Part shown: positions 28,271 to 37,305 of the stretch, in pieces
Layout: every line of letters starts with the position of its first letter
How positions within the stretch are numbered: position 1 is the first letter of the stretch
Assembly (NCBI RefSeq): GCF_009371975.2
Contig: NZ_VIKT02000016.1
Span: forward strand, 12,642 to 68,695
Length of the DNA: 56,054 nt
Direction: 5' to 3'
From: Microcella pacifica
GTDB taxonomy: Bacteria > Actinomycetota > Actinomycetes > Actinomycetales > Microbacteriaceae
Translations under genes and position numbers: made by a program
The notes under the pieces: model-generated
What the model was told of the DNA's origin: nothing
What the model saw: only the letters and a program-made list of their open reading frames with translations
Database searches by the model: none

Positions 28271-29443
28271 TCAGCGCCCGGCGGCGCGCGCGATGCCCGC
28301 GACGAGCTGCTCGACGAGCGGCCGAGGCGTCGCGAGGATCATGCGCACGTGGCCAGCGCCGGCCCGCCCGCTCGCGGTGCCCTCGGTGAGGGATACGGCA
28401 GCGCGCTCGCGAATGGTCGCCGCCGGGGTGTCGCCGAGCCCGAGCGCGCTCACGTCGAGCCACGCGATGTAGGTGCCCTCCGGCCGCCGGTAGCCGACCT
28501 CGGGCAGGCGGTCGGCGAGCAGTTCGCCGAGCAGGGCGAGGTTGCCGTCGATGTAGTCGACGACGTCGGCGAGCCACGCGCGACCGTGATCGTAGGCTGC
28601 CGTGTTGGCGATGACGCCGAGCGTGCTCGCGCCGTGGCTGCCGAGCGGCCCGAGGCTCTCCCAGATCGCCTCGTCGGCGTCGCTGCTCGTGATGAACTGC
28701 GCGCACTTGACACCGGGCAGGTTCCACGCCTTCGACGCCGAGATCGCGGTGACGGTGTGCCGGGCGGTCACGTCGCTCACGCTCGCGTACGGCACGTGGC
28801 GCCTCTCGCCGAACACGATCGGGGCATGGATCTCGTCGGAGAACACGCGAGCGCCGTGCCGGTCGACGACGGTCGCAAGCGCCTCGAGCTCCGGCCGCTC
28901 GAACACCCGGCCACCCGGGTTGAGCGGATTGCACAGCAGCACGAGACCTGCGCCCGCGGCCAGCGCGGCGTCGATCCCGTCGAGGTCGAGCGTGTGGCGG
29001 CCTTCGTCGACGGCGTGCGGAACCTCCACGACCTCCCGCCCGAGCGTCGCCGGGAAGGTCAGGAAGGGCATGTACGCCGGGGTCGGCACGACGACGGCAG
29101 AACCGGGGCGCGTGTAGTGCCTGATCGCGTACTCGAGGCCCTGGATGACGTCGGCGATGGGATGCACGCGCTCCGGCGTCGGATCCCACCCGGTCTCCTC
29201 GGCCAGCCATCCGGCGGTCGCCCGCGACAGCTCGTTCGAGACGCCCCGCGGCAGGTAGCCGAGGTCGCCGCGGTCGACCGCGTCATGCAGCGCCGCCGTG
29301 ACCGCGGGCGCCGTGCCGAGGTCCGACTCGGCCACCCACGCGCCGAGCGTGCCGGGGAAGAGCGACCACTTCATGCCGCCGTGGGCACTCAACTGCTCCG
29401 GCGTGATCGCATCCCACGCGGCGAAGCGCTCGGCGCGGCTCAC
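28271..29443 (-). CDS. MalY/PatB-type PLP-dependent aminotransferase (putative cystathionine beta-lyase)
   Basis: A 390-residue fold-type I PLP enzyme. Landmarks are KWSLFPGTLGAWVAESDL, CNPLNPGGRVF, FSDEIHAPIVF (Asp for the pyridine nitrogen), the Schiff-base Lys in ISASKAWNLPG, and the C-terminal Arg region HVRMILATP. MalY/PatB relatives cleave cystathionine or other C-S bonds. The start is GTG 29443, overlapping the phosphoglucomutase stop as GTGA, so the two are coupled although no shared pathway is obvious. A plain aminotransferase activity is also possible. Confidence 0.82.
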   Translation of the reverse strand: MSRAERFAAWDAITPEQLSAHGGMKWSLFPGTLGAWVAESDLGTAPAVTAALHDAVDRGDLGYLPRGVSNELSRATAGWLAEETGWDPTPERVHPIADVIQGLEYAIRHYTRPGSAVVVPTPAYMPFLTFPATLGREVVEVPHAVDEGRHTLDLDGIDAALAAGAGLVLLCNPLNPGGRVFERPELEALATVVDRHGARVFSDEIHAPIVFGERRHVPYASVSDVTARHTVTAISASKAWNLPGVKCAQFITSSDADEAIWESLGPLGSHGASTLGVIANTAAYDHGRAWLADVVDYIDGNLALLGELLADRLPEVGYRRPEGTYIAWLDVSALGLGDTPAATIRERAAVSLTEGTASGRAGAGHVRMILATPRPLVEQLVAGIARAAGR

Positions 29444-31065
29444 GAGCCGCCCAGCGCGGCGTCGACGATCGCCTTCGCCTCGCGCTGCACCTGCGCGAGG
29501 TGCTCGGGGCCGCCGAAGGACTCGGCGTAGATCTTGTAGACGTCCTCCGTGCCGCTCGGCCGCGCCGCGAACCACGCCCGGTGCGTCGACACCTTGAGGC
29601 CGCCGATGGCCGCACCGTTGCCGGGCGCCTCCGAGAGCGTCGCCGTGATCGGGTCGCCCGCGAGCTCTTCCGCCGTGATCGCGTCGCCCTGCAGCGAGCC
29701 GAGCGCGGTCTTCTGCGCGGCGGTGGCGGGAGCATCCACTCGTTCGTAGGCGGGGTCTCCGTAGCGGTCGGTGAGGTCCGCGTAGATCTGCGAGGGGGTC
29801 TGCCCGGTGACCGCGGTGATCTCCGACGCGAGGAGGGCGAGCAGAATGCCGTCCTTGTCGGTCGTCCACACCGTGCCGTCCTTGCGCACGAAGCTCGCCC
29901 CAGCGCTCTCCTCGCCGCCGAACGCGACCGAGCCGTCGAGGAGGTCGGGCACGAACCACTTGAACCCCACGGGCACCTCCCACAGGCGCCGCCCCAGGCC
30001 GTCAGCGACCCGGTCGATCATCGTGCTCGAGACGAGGGTCTTGCCGATCGCGGCATCGGCTCGCCAGCCGGGGCGGTGGGTGTAGAGGTACTCGATCGCG
30101 ACGGCGAGATAGTGGTTGGGGTTCATGAGACCGCCGTCGGGCGTGACGATGCCGTGCCGGTCGGCGTCGGCGTCGTTGCCGGTGAGAAGGTCGTAGTCGT
30201 GCCGGTGGGCGAGCACGCTCGCCATCGCGTGGCGGCTCGACGGGTCCATGCGAATCTTGCCGTCCCAGTCGAGGGTCATGAAGCCCCACCGCGGGTCGAC
30301 CGTCGGGTTCACGACCGTGAGGTCGAGACCGTAGCGCTCGGCGATGAGAGCCCAGTAGTTGACCGCGGCACCGCCGAGCGGGTCGGCGCCGATGCGCAGG
30401 CCGCTCGCGCGCACCGCGTCGAGATCGAGGATGTCGCCCAGGTCCGCGACGTAGTGCTCGCGGAAGTCGTAGGGTTGCGCATCGACGGCGACCTGACGCT
30501 GCACGTCACGGTTGCCTCCGGCGATGAGCTCGTTGGCGCGGCGGGCGATCCAGCTCGTCGCGTCCGAATCCGCCGGCCCACCGTGGGGAGGGTTGTACTT
30601 GAAGCCGCCGTCGCGGGGCGGGTTGTGACTGGGGGTGATGACGATGCCGTCACGCTGTGCGTCGGTGGGAGCATCCCGATTCGCCCGCAGGATCGCGTGG
30701 CTGAGCGCGGGGGTGGGAACCCAGTCGTTGTGAGCGTCGACGAGGGCCGTGACGCCGTTCGCCGCGAGCACCTCGAGCGCCGTCCGCTGTGCAGGGGCGG
30801 AGAGCGCGTGCGTGTCGGCGCCGACGAAGATCGGCCCGCGCGTGCCCTGCTCGGAGCGGTACTCGACGATCGCCTGCGTGATCGCGGCGATGTGGGTGTC
30901 GGTGAAGGCGCCGTCGAGGCTCGAGCCGCGGTGCCCGCTCGTGCCGAACACGACGCGCTGCGCCGGGTCGTCGAGGTCGGGAACGCGGTCGTCGTACGCC
31001 CCCAGCAGCGCGTCGATGTCGACGAGGTCGTCCGGGCGGGCGGGTGTTCCGGCGCGTTCGGTCAT
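29440..31065 (-). CDS. pgm: Phosphoglucomutase, alpha-D-glucose-phosphate specific
   Basis: A 541-residue alpha-phosphohexomutase that interconverts glucose-1-phosphate and glucose-6-phosphate. The phosphoserine loop is ITPSHNPPRDGG, the Mg loop GNDADADRHG, the sugar loop GGEESAGASF, and the phosphate site ARPSGTEDVYKIY. ATG 31065 begins at the usual family N-terminus, before FGTSGHRG. It is divergent from pheA and coupled to the PLP enzyme gene downstream. Confidence 0.92.
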   Translation of the reverse strand: MTERAGTPARPDDLVDIDALLGAYDDRVPDLDDPAQRVVFGTSGHRGSSLDGAFTDTHIAAITQAIVEYRSEQGTRGPIFVGADTHALSAPAQRTALEVLAANGVTALVDAHNDWVPTPALSHAILRANRDAPTDAQRDGIVITPSHNPPRDGGFKYNPPHGGPADSDATSWIARRANELIAGGNRDVQRQVAVDAQPYDFREHYVADLGDILDLDAVRASGLRIGADPLGGAAVNYWALIAERYGLDLTVVNPTVDPRWGFMTLDWDGKIRMDPSSRHAMASVLAHRHDYDLLTGNDADADRHGIVTPDGGLMNPNHYLAVAIEYLYTHRPGWRADAAIGKTLVSSTMIDRVADGLGRRLWEVPVGFKWFVPDLLDGSVAFGGEESAGASFVRKDGTVWTTDKDGILLALLASEITAVTGQTPSQIYADLTDRYGDPAYERVDAPATAAQKTALGSLQGDAITAEELAGDPITATLSEAPGNGAAIGGLKVSTHRAWFAARPSGTEDVYKIYAESFGGPEHLAQVQREAKAIVDAALGGS

Positions 31066-31154
31066 GCGCCCATCCAACCACCGGGCCCTGCGAGCATCCA
31101 CACCCGAACCCCTGCGGCACAAGGGGCGGGATGCTCGGCAATAGACTGCCGAGC

Positions 31155-32105
31155 ATGAGCGACGCCCCCGACGCGACCCCGGTGTACTCCTATCTGGGCC
31201 CGATCGGCACGTTCACGTGGGAGGCCCTGCGCCAGGTGCCTGAGGCCGCGGGTGCGACCTGGCGCAGCGTGAGCAATGTCGGCGAGGCGCTCGACGACGT
31301 GACCGCGGGCCGCAGCGTCGGCGCGATGATCGCGATCGAGAACTCGGTCGAGGGCGGGGTGAGCGCCACGCAGGACGCCCTCGCGACCGTGCCAGGCCTG
31401 CGCATCATCGGCGAGTACCTCGTGCCCGTGAACTTCGTTCTCGTCGCCCGACCGGGTGTGCGCCTCGAGGATGTGCGGGTCGTCTCGGCGCATCCCGTCG
31501 CCTACGCGCAATGCCGCCATTACCTGGAGTCGGCCCTGCCCGATCACGGCCACATCCCCGCGCCGTCGAACGTCGCCGCCGCTGCGGGGCTGCTCGAGAA
31601 CGATCTCGCGCAGGCCGCGGTCGCGCCGCCGGGCATCACCGACCACCACGCTCTCGAGGTGCTCGCCGAGCAGATCGGCGACAACCCGAACGCCGTCACG
31701 CGCTTCGCGCTCGTGAGCCGCAGCCTCGCCATTCCCGAGCGCACCGGCGCCGACAAGACGAGCATCATCGCGGAGCTTCCCGACGACGCGCCCGGTCGGC
31801 TGCTCGAGATGCTCGAGCAGTTCGCCACGCGCGGTGTCAACATGAGCCTGCTCGAGTCGCGGCCCATCGGCGACGCCCTCGGCCGCTACCGCTTCGTCAT
31901 CGACCTCGACGGCCACATCCACGACGAACGGGTCGCCGACGCCCTTCTGGGGCTGCGACGCTTCAGCCCCAAGGTCATCTTCCTGGGTTCGTACCCGCGG
32001 GCGGACAAGCGTCAGGTCGAGTTCGTGCAGGAGTACGGCGACGAGGTCTTCGCGGATGCGCGCGACTGGTTGCGGAGCATCCTCTCGGGGGAACCGGAAG
32101 CCTAG
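31155..32105 (+). CDS. pheA: Prephenate dehydratase
   Basis: A 316-residue enzyme making phenylpyruvate for phenylalanine synthesis. The dehydratase domain starts YSYLGPIGTFTWEA and carries IAIENSVEGGV and the catalytic TRF (Thr182). A C-terminal ACT domain (about 198-275) includes GRLLEMLEQFATRGVNMSLL and the ESRP motif for Phe feedback binding. It is a stand-alone dehydratase without a chorismate mutase domain, normal in actinobacteria. ATG 31155 lies 7 nt after TAGACT (31142-31147), a leaderless start. Its stop overlaps that of the convergent lipid kinase by four bases. Confidence 0.93.
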   Translation: MSDAPDATPVYSYLGPIGTFTWEALRQVPEAAGATWRSVSNVGEALDDVTAGRSVGAMIAIENSVEGGVSATQDALATVPGLRIIGEYLVPVNFVLVARPGVRLEDVRVVSAHPVAYAQCRHYLESALPDHGHIPAPSNVAAAAGLLENDLAQAAVAPPGITDHHALEVLAEQIGDNPNAVTRFALVSRSLAIPERTGADKTSIIAELPDDAPGRLLEMLEQFATRGVNMSLLESRPIGDALGRYRFVIDLDGHIHDERVADALLGLRRFSPKVIFLGSYPRADKRQVEFVQEYGDEVFADARDWLRSILSGEPEA

Positions 32106-33121
32106 GACTGCCCGGCGGCACCGAGCCGCTCGCGCTCGCCCTTCGGGATGCGCACGATGAGGGCGGCGGGAGCGACCCGCACGGCGACGTGCGTCACGAG
32201 GCCGATCTCCTCGCCGTCGATCTCGAACTCTTCGGGCTTGTCGAAACCGAGTGTCATCCGGCGCCCCTGGAAGTAGCGGAGGGCGCGCACGCGCTTGTCC
32301 GCGGCCATGATGCGCCGCCCGACACGGGACTTGTGGAGCACGCCGTTCTCCCAGACGAGGGCGGTGCCCACGCGGATCCAGCCCCACAGGTTGCGCGGGC
32401 GCATGGCGACGACGTCGAGAAACCCGTCGTCGATCTTCGCCTCGGGCAGGATGAGCACGCCTCCCGGCAGTGCACCGCAATTGCCGATGAGGACGGTGTG
32501 GGCGCTCGTCGACCGCGGGGAGGAGCCGTCGAGGGTGTACCGCAGGCGCACCGCGTCGACGTCCTTGAAGATGCGCGCGATCGCCTCCACGTAGGCGAGC
32601 CAGCCGACCCGCTTCTTGAGGTCGGCGTTCGTCGCCGCGATCATCTTCGCGTCGAGGCCGATGCCGATCATGACGACGAAGGCGTGCGCTTCCGTTTCAC
32701 CGCCCTCCCGGGTGATCTCCGCGATCCCCGCGTCGATCGCGTGATCCTCGCCCGTGAACGCCGTGCCGACGGCCTCCTTCATGCGGTTGACGCTCACCCC
32801 GAGGTTGCGCGCGAGCAGATTGCCGGTGCCCGCGGGCATGAGCACCATGGGCATGCCGGAATCGACGAGCCCTTCCGAGACCGCTCGCACGGTGCCGTCT
32901 CCGCCGGCGACGAGCACGGCGGTCACGCCAGCGTCGACGGCGTCACGCGCGACACCCTGGCCGGGGTCGTCGACGCTCGTCTCGAGCCAGAGGGATTCGG
33001 CCCAGCCGTGGTCCTTCTCCGCGGCCGCGACCGTTCGCCGCAACTCCTTCAGCTCGACCTTGACCGGGTTGACGACGACGCCGAGTCGCGGAAGGTCGGC
33101 GGAGGCGCCAGCAGTGGCCAT
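32102..33121 (-). CDS. Diacylglycerol/sphingosine kinase family lipid kinase
   Basis: A 339-residue DAGK-catalytic family protein (YegS/DgkB/LcbK). The nucleotide motif is VAGGDGTVRAVSEGL, preceded by LGVVVNPVK, with MPAGTGNLLARNLG and the C-terminal beta domain containing DDGFLDVVAM and EIDGE. It phosphorylates a lipid such as diacylglycerol at the membrane. ATG 33121 is preferred over the ATG at 33139 because AGAGTA/TACTCT (33128-33133) ends 6 nt before it, a leaderless start, and that box lies inside the longer form. It is divergent from serS. Confidence 0.85.
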   Translation of the reverse strand: MATAGASADLPRLGVVVNPVKVELKELRRTVAAAEKDHGWAESLWLETSVDDPGQGVARDAVDAGVTAVLVAGGDGTVRAVSEGLVDSGMPMVLMPAGTGNLLARNLGVSVNRMKEAVGTAFTGEDHAIDAGIAEITREGGETEAHAFVVMIGIGLDAKMIAATNADLKKRVGWLAYVEAIARIFKDVDAVRLRYTLDGSSPRSTSAHTVLIGNCGALPGGVLILPEAKIDDGFLDVVAMRPRNLWGWIRVGTALVWENGVLHKSRVGRRIMAADKRVRALRYFQGRRMTLGFDKPEEFEIDGEEIGLVTHVAVRVAPAALIVRIPKGERERLGAAGQS

Positions 33122-33194
33122 GGCGTCAGAGTAGAGCATGTCGCACGGGCGATGCCGCGCGAATCCGTGGCAGAGCGCGTGACAGACTAGGAGC

Positions 33195-34460
33195 GTGATC
33201 GACCCCCAACTGCTGCGCGAGAATCCGGATTCCCTGCGACGCTCGCAGGAGGCCAGACGGGCATCAGTCGACCTCGTCGACGAGGCGATCGCGGCCGACC
33301 AGGCGCGTCGCGAGGCGATCACCGCCTTCGAGTCTCTGCGCGCTGAGCAGAACGCCGTCGGCAAGACGGTCGCGGCCGCACCCAAGGACGAGAAGGCGGC
33401 GCTCGTCGCCCAGGCCCAGGAGCTCTCGGCGCGCGTCAAGCAGGCCCAGCACGAGGTGACCGCCGCCGAGGAGGAGTTCGCTCGCGTCGTCGGCGGCCTC
33501 CCCAACGTTGTTCTCGACGGCGTGCCCGCCGGCGGTGAAGCCGACTTCGTCACGCTGCGGGAGGAGGGCGCGGTACCGCGCTTTGACTTCGAGCCCCGTG
33601 ATCACGTCGAGCTCGGCGAGCTGCTCGACGCGATCGACCTGCAGCGCGGAGTCAAGGTCTCCGGCTCGCGCTTCTACTTCCTCAAGGGCGTCGGTGCGCG
33701 TCTCGAGCTGGCGATCATGAACCTTGCGCTCGACCGCGCACTGGAGGCCGGCTTCACCCCTATGATCACCCCGACACTCGTGACACCGGAGGTCATGTCG
33801 GGCACGGGCTTCCTCGGCGAGCACGCCGACGAGGTCTACCGCTTGCGCGACGACGACCTCTACCTCACGGGCACGAGCGAGGTGGCGCTCGCCGGCTATC
33901 ACGCCGACGAGATCCTCGACCTGAGCGGCGGCCCCCTGCGCTACGCCGGGTGGTCGACCTGCTACCGCCGCGAGGCGGGCAGCTACGGCAAAGACACCCG
34001 CGGCATCATCCGTGTGCACCAGTTTCAGAAGCTCGAGATGTTCAGCTACGTGGACCCGGCCGACGCGGTCGCCGAGCACGAGGCTCTGCTCGCCCTCCAG
34101 GAGGGGATGCTGCGCTCACTCGGCCTCGCTTATCGCGTCATCGACGTCGCGGCCGGCGATCTCGGCTCGAGTGCCGCGCGCAAGTTCGACGTCGAGGCCT
34201 GGGTGCCGACGCAGGACGCGTACCGGGAACTCACGAGCACGAGCAATTGCACGACGTTCCAGGCGCGCCGGCTCGACACCCGGTATCGCACCGCGAGCGG
34301 CAAGACCGCGCCGGTCGCGACCCTCAACGGCACGCTCGCGACAACGCGCTGGCTCGTCGCGATCCTCGAGACGCACCAGCAGGCGGACGGCTCGGTCGTC
34401 GTACCCGAGGTACTGCGCCCCTACCTGGGCGGTCTCTCGGTGATGGAGCCCGTCGCGTGA
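33195..34460 (+). CDS. serS: Seryl-tRNA synthetase
   Basis: A 421-residue class II synthetase. The N-terminal coiled-coil arm (about 30-110) binds the long variable arm of tRNA-Ser. The catalytic core shows [13 protein letters not shown], motif 2 around [15 protein letters not shown] and the motif 3 region near the C-terminus. The GTG start is 6 nt after CAGACT (33183-33188), a weaker form of the leaderless -10 seen elsewhere. It is followed by an overlapping HAD phosphatase and, within 2.5 kb, by two tRNA-Ser genes. Confidence 0.94.
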   Translation: MIDPQLLRENPDSLRRSQEARRASVDLVDEAIAADQARREAITAFESLRAEQNAVGKTVAAAPKDEKAALVAQAQELSARVKQAQHEVTAAEEEFARVVGGLPNVVLDGVPAGGEADFVTLREEGAVPRFDFEPRDHVELGELLDAIDLQRGVKVSGSRFYFLKGVGARLELAIMNLALDRALEAGFTPMITPTLVTPEVMSGTGFLGEHADEVYRLRDDDLYLTGTSEVALAGYHADEILDLSGGPLRYAGWSTCYRREAGSYGKDTRGIIRVHQFQKLEMFSYVDPADAVAEHEALLALQEGMLRSLGLAYRVIDVAAGDLGSSAARKFDVEAWVPTQDAYRELTSTSNCTTFQARRLDTRYRTASGKTAPVATLNGTLATTRWLVAILETHQQADGSVVVPEVLRPYLGGLSVMEPVA

Positions 34461-35272
34461 GCAGAAAGTGGCTGGTGGCCCTCGACATCGACGGCACGGT
34501 TCTGCACGAGGATGGCACGCTCTCGGATGCGGTGCGCGACGAAGTGCAGCGCGTGCGCGACGACGGGCACGAGGTCATGCTCGCCACGGGCCGCTCGGTC
34601 GCGATGACGCTCCCCATCCTCGACCGGCTCGGCATCGCGCCCGAGTACGTCGTGTGCTCGAACGGCGCGATCACACTGCGTCGCGATGAGAAGGCCCCCA
34701 CCGGGTACCAGCGCCACCATGTCGAGACGTTCGATGCCTCGGCAGTGCTGGAGCGCATCCGGCCCCACCTGACCCACGCCAATTACGCGGTCGAGAACGA
34801 GGAAGGGCTGTACCGCTTCCACGGCTCCTTCCCCGACGGCGCGCTCGGCGCGGTGAGCGAGGAGGTGCCGTTCGAGAAGCTCGCGCACGAGCCCGCGACG
34901 CGCGTCGTCGTCATCTCCCCCGGGCACGCGATGGAGGAGTTCCTCGCCGCCGTCGAGCTCATGGGTCTGCACCAGGTGAGCTACAACGTCGGCTGGACGG
35001 CGTGGCTCGACATCGCTCCCGACGGCGTGAACAAGTCCACCGCCCTCGAGCGGGTGCGAGATGCTCACGGCATTCCCCGAGACCGCGTTCTGTGCGTGGG
35101 CGACGGCCGCAACGACATCGAGATGCTCGACTGGGCGACGCGCGGCGGGGGGCGCGGTGTGGCGATGGGGCAGGCCCCGGAGGAGGTCGTCGCCGTCGCC
35201 TCCGAGGTCACCGCGAGCGACACCGAGGACGGCCTCGCGAAGGCCCTCGCGACACTCCAAGCCCCTCTATAG
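34457..35272 (+). CDS. Cof-type HAD-IIB phosphatase
   Basis: A 271-residue HAD hydrolase. The nucleophile motif is ALDIDGTVL near residue 9, motif II Thr in LATGRSV, the C2b cap lies between about 85 and 190, and motif III-IV is [12 protein letters not shown]. It probably dephosphorylates a sugar phosphate or flavin mononucleotide. The GTG overlaps the serS stop as GTGA, and HAD-IIB genes are common directly after serS in actinobacteria. The exact substrate is unknown. Confidence 0.87.
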   Translation: MSRKWLVALDIDGTVLHEDGTLSDAVRDEVQRVRDDGHEVMLATGRSVAMTLPILDRLGIAPEYVVCSNGAITLRRDEKAPTGYQRHHVETFDASAVLERIRPHLTHANYAVENEEGLYRFHGSFPDGALGAVSEEVPFEKLAHEPATRVVVISPGHAMEEFLAAVELMGLHQVSYNVGWTAWLDIAPDGVNKSTALERVRDAHGIPRDRVLCVGDGRNDIEMLDWATRGGGRGVAMGQAPEEVVAVASEVTASDTEDGLAKALATLQAPL

Positions 35273-35305
35273 ACACGGTCGGGTACTCTTCTCACTGACC
35301 ACCAA

Positions 35306-35390
35306 GGAGGGCTGTCCGAGCGGCCGATGGAGCTGGTCTTGAAAACCAGTGGGCAGAAATGTCTCGTGGGTTCGAATCCCACGCCCTCCG
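35306..35390 (+). tRNA. tRNA-Ser (anticodon TGA)
   Basis: An 85-nt class II tRNA. The acceptor stem GGAGGGC/GCCCTCC closes it, the anticodon arm CTGGT-CTTGAAA-ACCAG shows anticodon TGA, there is a long variable arm, and the T-loop is TTCGAAT. No CCA is encoded. A -10-like TACTCT lies at 35284-35289. Confidence 0.95.
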
Positions 35391-35453
35391 CTCGCGCAGC
35401 CCGACCTCATCGGGCTGCCTGCCCGTCGGGGATGCTGTGCCTGAGGAGACCGC

Positions 35454-36716
35454 ATGACTGAGCAGATTCGTGATCGCGCGAGTCGGTCTTTGCCGACCGC
35501 ATCCGTGCGCCACGGCCGACTCAAGCGGCACAGCGCGTGGAAGACTCTCCTCGCCGTCCTGGGCGGCACCATGGCGGTCGTGCTCGTGAGTGGTGTCTCC
35601 GTCGCGGCAATCGCGGTCAACCAGCTCAACGAGAACATCGACGTCGTCGAGCTCGTCACGGCAGAGGGCGAAGAGCGCGTCATCCCGACTGTCGGCGAGT
35701 GGGAGGGCGGCTTCAACGTGCTGCTCGTCGGCGTCGACAACGCCGAAGGACAGTCGGACGGCGACGACCGTGGCGGCGCCGTGCTCAACGACGTCAACAT
35801 CCTCGTGCACGTCGCCGAGGACCAGCAGTCGGCGGTCGCGGTCAGCATCCCTCGTGACATGGTCGTCCCGATCCCCTCGTGCCCGAACCCGGAGGGCGGC
35901 AGCTACTTCGCGATGTCGGCACAGCCGATCAATGTCGCGATGTCCTACGGCGGCTTGAGCTGCGTGGTGCTCACCGTCGAAGCGTTGACAGGTCTCGACA
36001 TTCCGTACGCGGGCGTCATCTCGTTCGACGGTGTGGCACGAATGTCTTCCGCCGTGGGCGGCGTCGATGTTTGCGTGGACGGCCCCATCTTCGACGAGTT
36101 CACGGGGCTAGATCTTCCCGAGGCGGGCACATACAGTCTCGAAGGCCGACAGGCGCTGGCCTTCCTGCGCTCGCGCAAGGGCGTCGGTGACGGCAGCGAC
36201 CTCGGGCGCATCAGTTCGCAGCAGGTCTACCTCTCCTCACTCATCCGCAAGGTGCAGTCTGAGGGGGTGCTCACCGACGTCACGAAGCTGTACGGCATCG
36301 CGACCGTCGCCACGTCGTCGATGAAGCTCTCCAGCAGCCTCGCGAGCGTCGACACCATGGTGTCGATGGCTCTCGTGCTCAAGGACATTCCGACGGAGAA
36401 CATCACGTTCGTGCAGTACCCGGGCACGACCGGCGGCACAGGAGTGTACTCGGGCAAGGTCCAGCCGATCGAGTGGCAGGCGTCTGCTCTGCTCGAGAAG
36501 ATTCGTAACGACGAGTCCTTCGCTCTCCAGGAGGGCGAGACGGGCATCGGTTCAGCGCTGAACCCCAACGCCCCGGCACCCGAGCCCACGACCCCCGCAC
36601 CGACGGGCTCGGCGGCACCAACGGTCCCGCCGCTCGCGGACGAGGAGCCCGCAGAGGTTCTCGAGGGGGTCAAGGGCCAGACCGCGGCCGACTACACCTG
36701 CTCCGTCGCCAACTAA
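35454..36716 (+). CDS. LytR-CpsA-Psr (LCP) family cell-wall protein
   Basis: A 420-residue protein with a short cytoplasmic N-terminus, one membrane anchor (about residues 32-55) and an extracellular LCP domain. The domain shows FNVLLVGVDN, VSIPRDMVV with its lipid-phosphate Arg, and the Arg-rich FLRSRKGVGDGSDLGR. LCP enzymes transfer wall glycopolymers from a polyprenyl carrier to peptidoglycan. The C-terminal 60 residues are Pro/Ala/Thr-rich. GAGGAG precedes the ATG. It sits between two tRNA-Ser genes. Confidence 0.9.
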   Translation: MTEQIRDRASRSLPTASVRHGRLKRHSAWKTLLAVLGGTMAVVLVSGVSVAAIAVNQLNENIDVVELVTAEGEERVIPTVGEWEGGFNVLLVGVDNAEGQSDGDDRGGAVLNDVNILVHVAEDQQSAVAVSIPRDMVVPIPSCPNPEGGSYFAMSAQPINVAMSYGGLSCVVLTVEALTGLDIPYAGVISFDGVARMSSAVGGVDVCVDGPIFDEFTGLDLPEAGTYSLEGRQALAFLRSRKGVGDGSDLGRISSQQVYLSSLIRKVQSEGVLTDVTKLYGIATVATSSMKLSSSLASVDTMVSMALVLKDIPTENITFVQYPGTTGGTGVYSGKVQPIEWQASALLEKIRNDESFALQEGETGIGSALNPNAPAPEPTTPAPTGSAAPTVPPLADEEPAEVLEGVKGQTAADYTCSVAN

Positions 36717-36767
36717 GCCGTGTGAAGCCTCACCCGCGAGCGGCTATAGTGGGGGAGGCTTCAGCCA

Positions 36768-36856
36768 GGAGACGTCGCATAGTCCGGCCGAGTGCACCAC
36801 CCTGCTAAGGTGGAGTCCCCTCACGGGGACCGAGGGTTCAAATCCCTCCGTCTCCG
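36768..36856 (+). tRNA. tRNA-Ser (anticodon GCT), attachment site of a genomic island
   Basis: An 89-nt class II tRNA. GGAGAC pairs with GTCTCC in the acceptor stem, the anticodon arm CCACC-CTGCTAA-GGTGG shows GCT, the variable arm is CCCCTCACGGGG, and the T-loop is TTCAAAT. TATAGT at 36745-36750 is a good -10. The 3' part from 36800 onward recurs at 44670-44727, so this is the left junction of the inserted island, and part of the present tRNA 3' half may derive from the element. Confidence 0.95.
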
Positions 36857-36939
36857 CTCAAAATCCCTGGTCAGAAGCACTTTCTTCCTTATTTCCGATG
36901 GGCTCGACGGTCGCCGAGTAGTGGCTTCCCGTGTCCCCT

Positions 36940-36972
36940 GTGTGTACCCACGGGGACATTCCGGGTACACAC
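36940..36972. repeat. Inverted repeat near the left end of the island
   Basis: GTGTGTACCC (36940-36949) and GGGTACACAC (36963-36972) are perfect 10-bp arms with a 13-bp spacer. The left arm lies within GTGTCCCCTGTGTGTACCCA (36931-36950), which has a close direct-repeat relative at 44571-44590 near the right end. The rest of 36857-37235 shows no gene. Confidence 0.6.
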
Positions 36973-37235
36973 GCGGTCCGCGGTGTCGCGCGCTGCCGAG
37001 GAAATCCCTGATCCGCCGCTGATCGTGTGTCGTGGGCTTCCACCTGCGATGAGTGGAGTCCCCCTCGCAGTTCTTCTCGAGGCCATCCGATCCGGGCGGC
37101 ATCATTCGGCACGTCCCGCTCTCGAGCCCGTGGTGGATGCCGCTCGAGAGTTTCCCGCGGATCCCACGATCTCAGCGGGTCACGTCAGTTTGTGTGTCGA
37201 CTCCAGGCTCAGGGAGACGGCGTTGCCGGCGGGAC

Positions 37236-37290
37236 TTGGCCTCTGGCCGACATATCCCTATAGGGTATGTTGCATGGGTAAACCCCCTAC
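37236..37290 (+). promoter_or_regulatory. Copper-operon promoter with CsoR-like operators
   Basis: TTGGCC (37236-37241) and TATAGG (37259-37264), 17 bp apart, are candidate -35 and -10 boxes. CATATCCCTATAGGGTATG (37251-37269) is a 19-bp palindrome with one mismatched pair and covers the -10. A second, looser site ACCCCCTACGGGTAT lies at about 37282-37296. Such C/G-tract palindromes with flanking TA are typical of CsoR operators, and csoR is the second gene of the operon. Confidence 0.65.
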
Positions 37291-37305
37291 GGGTATGGAG
37301 AGCTG

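Noticed and set aside
31066-31077. TTGGAT 6 nt before the pgm start as another leaderless -10
   Set aside because: It lacks the A at the second position of TAnnnT, so it was left out of the leaderless list.
35267-35860. Minus-strand open frames over tRNA-Ser(TGA) containing GIRTHETFLPTGFQ
   Set aside because: Antisense of the tRNA and of the LCP gene; the same peptide appears as a false annotation wherever such tRNAs occur.
37054-37066. GTGGAGTCCCC-like sequence inside the left island end resembling the tRNA-Ser variable region
   Set aside because: Only about 11 bases match and the T-arm does not follow; it may be chance.
36821-37105. Minus-strand open frame ending RRRRDLNPRSP at the left island end
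   Set aside because: The ending is antisense tRNA-Ser and the rest shows no domain; the same happens at the right-end copy (44422-44712).
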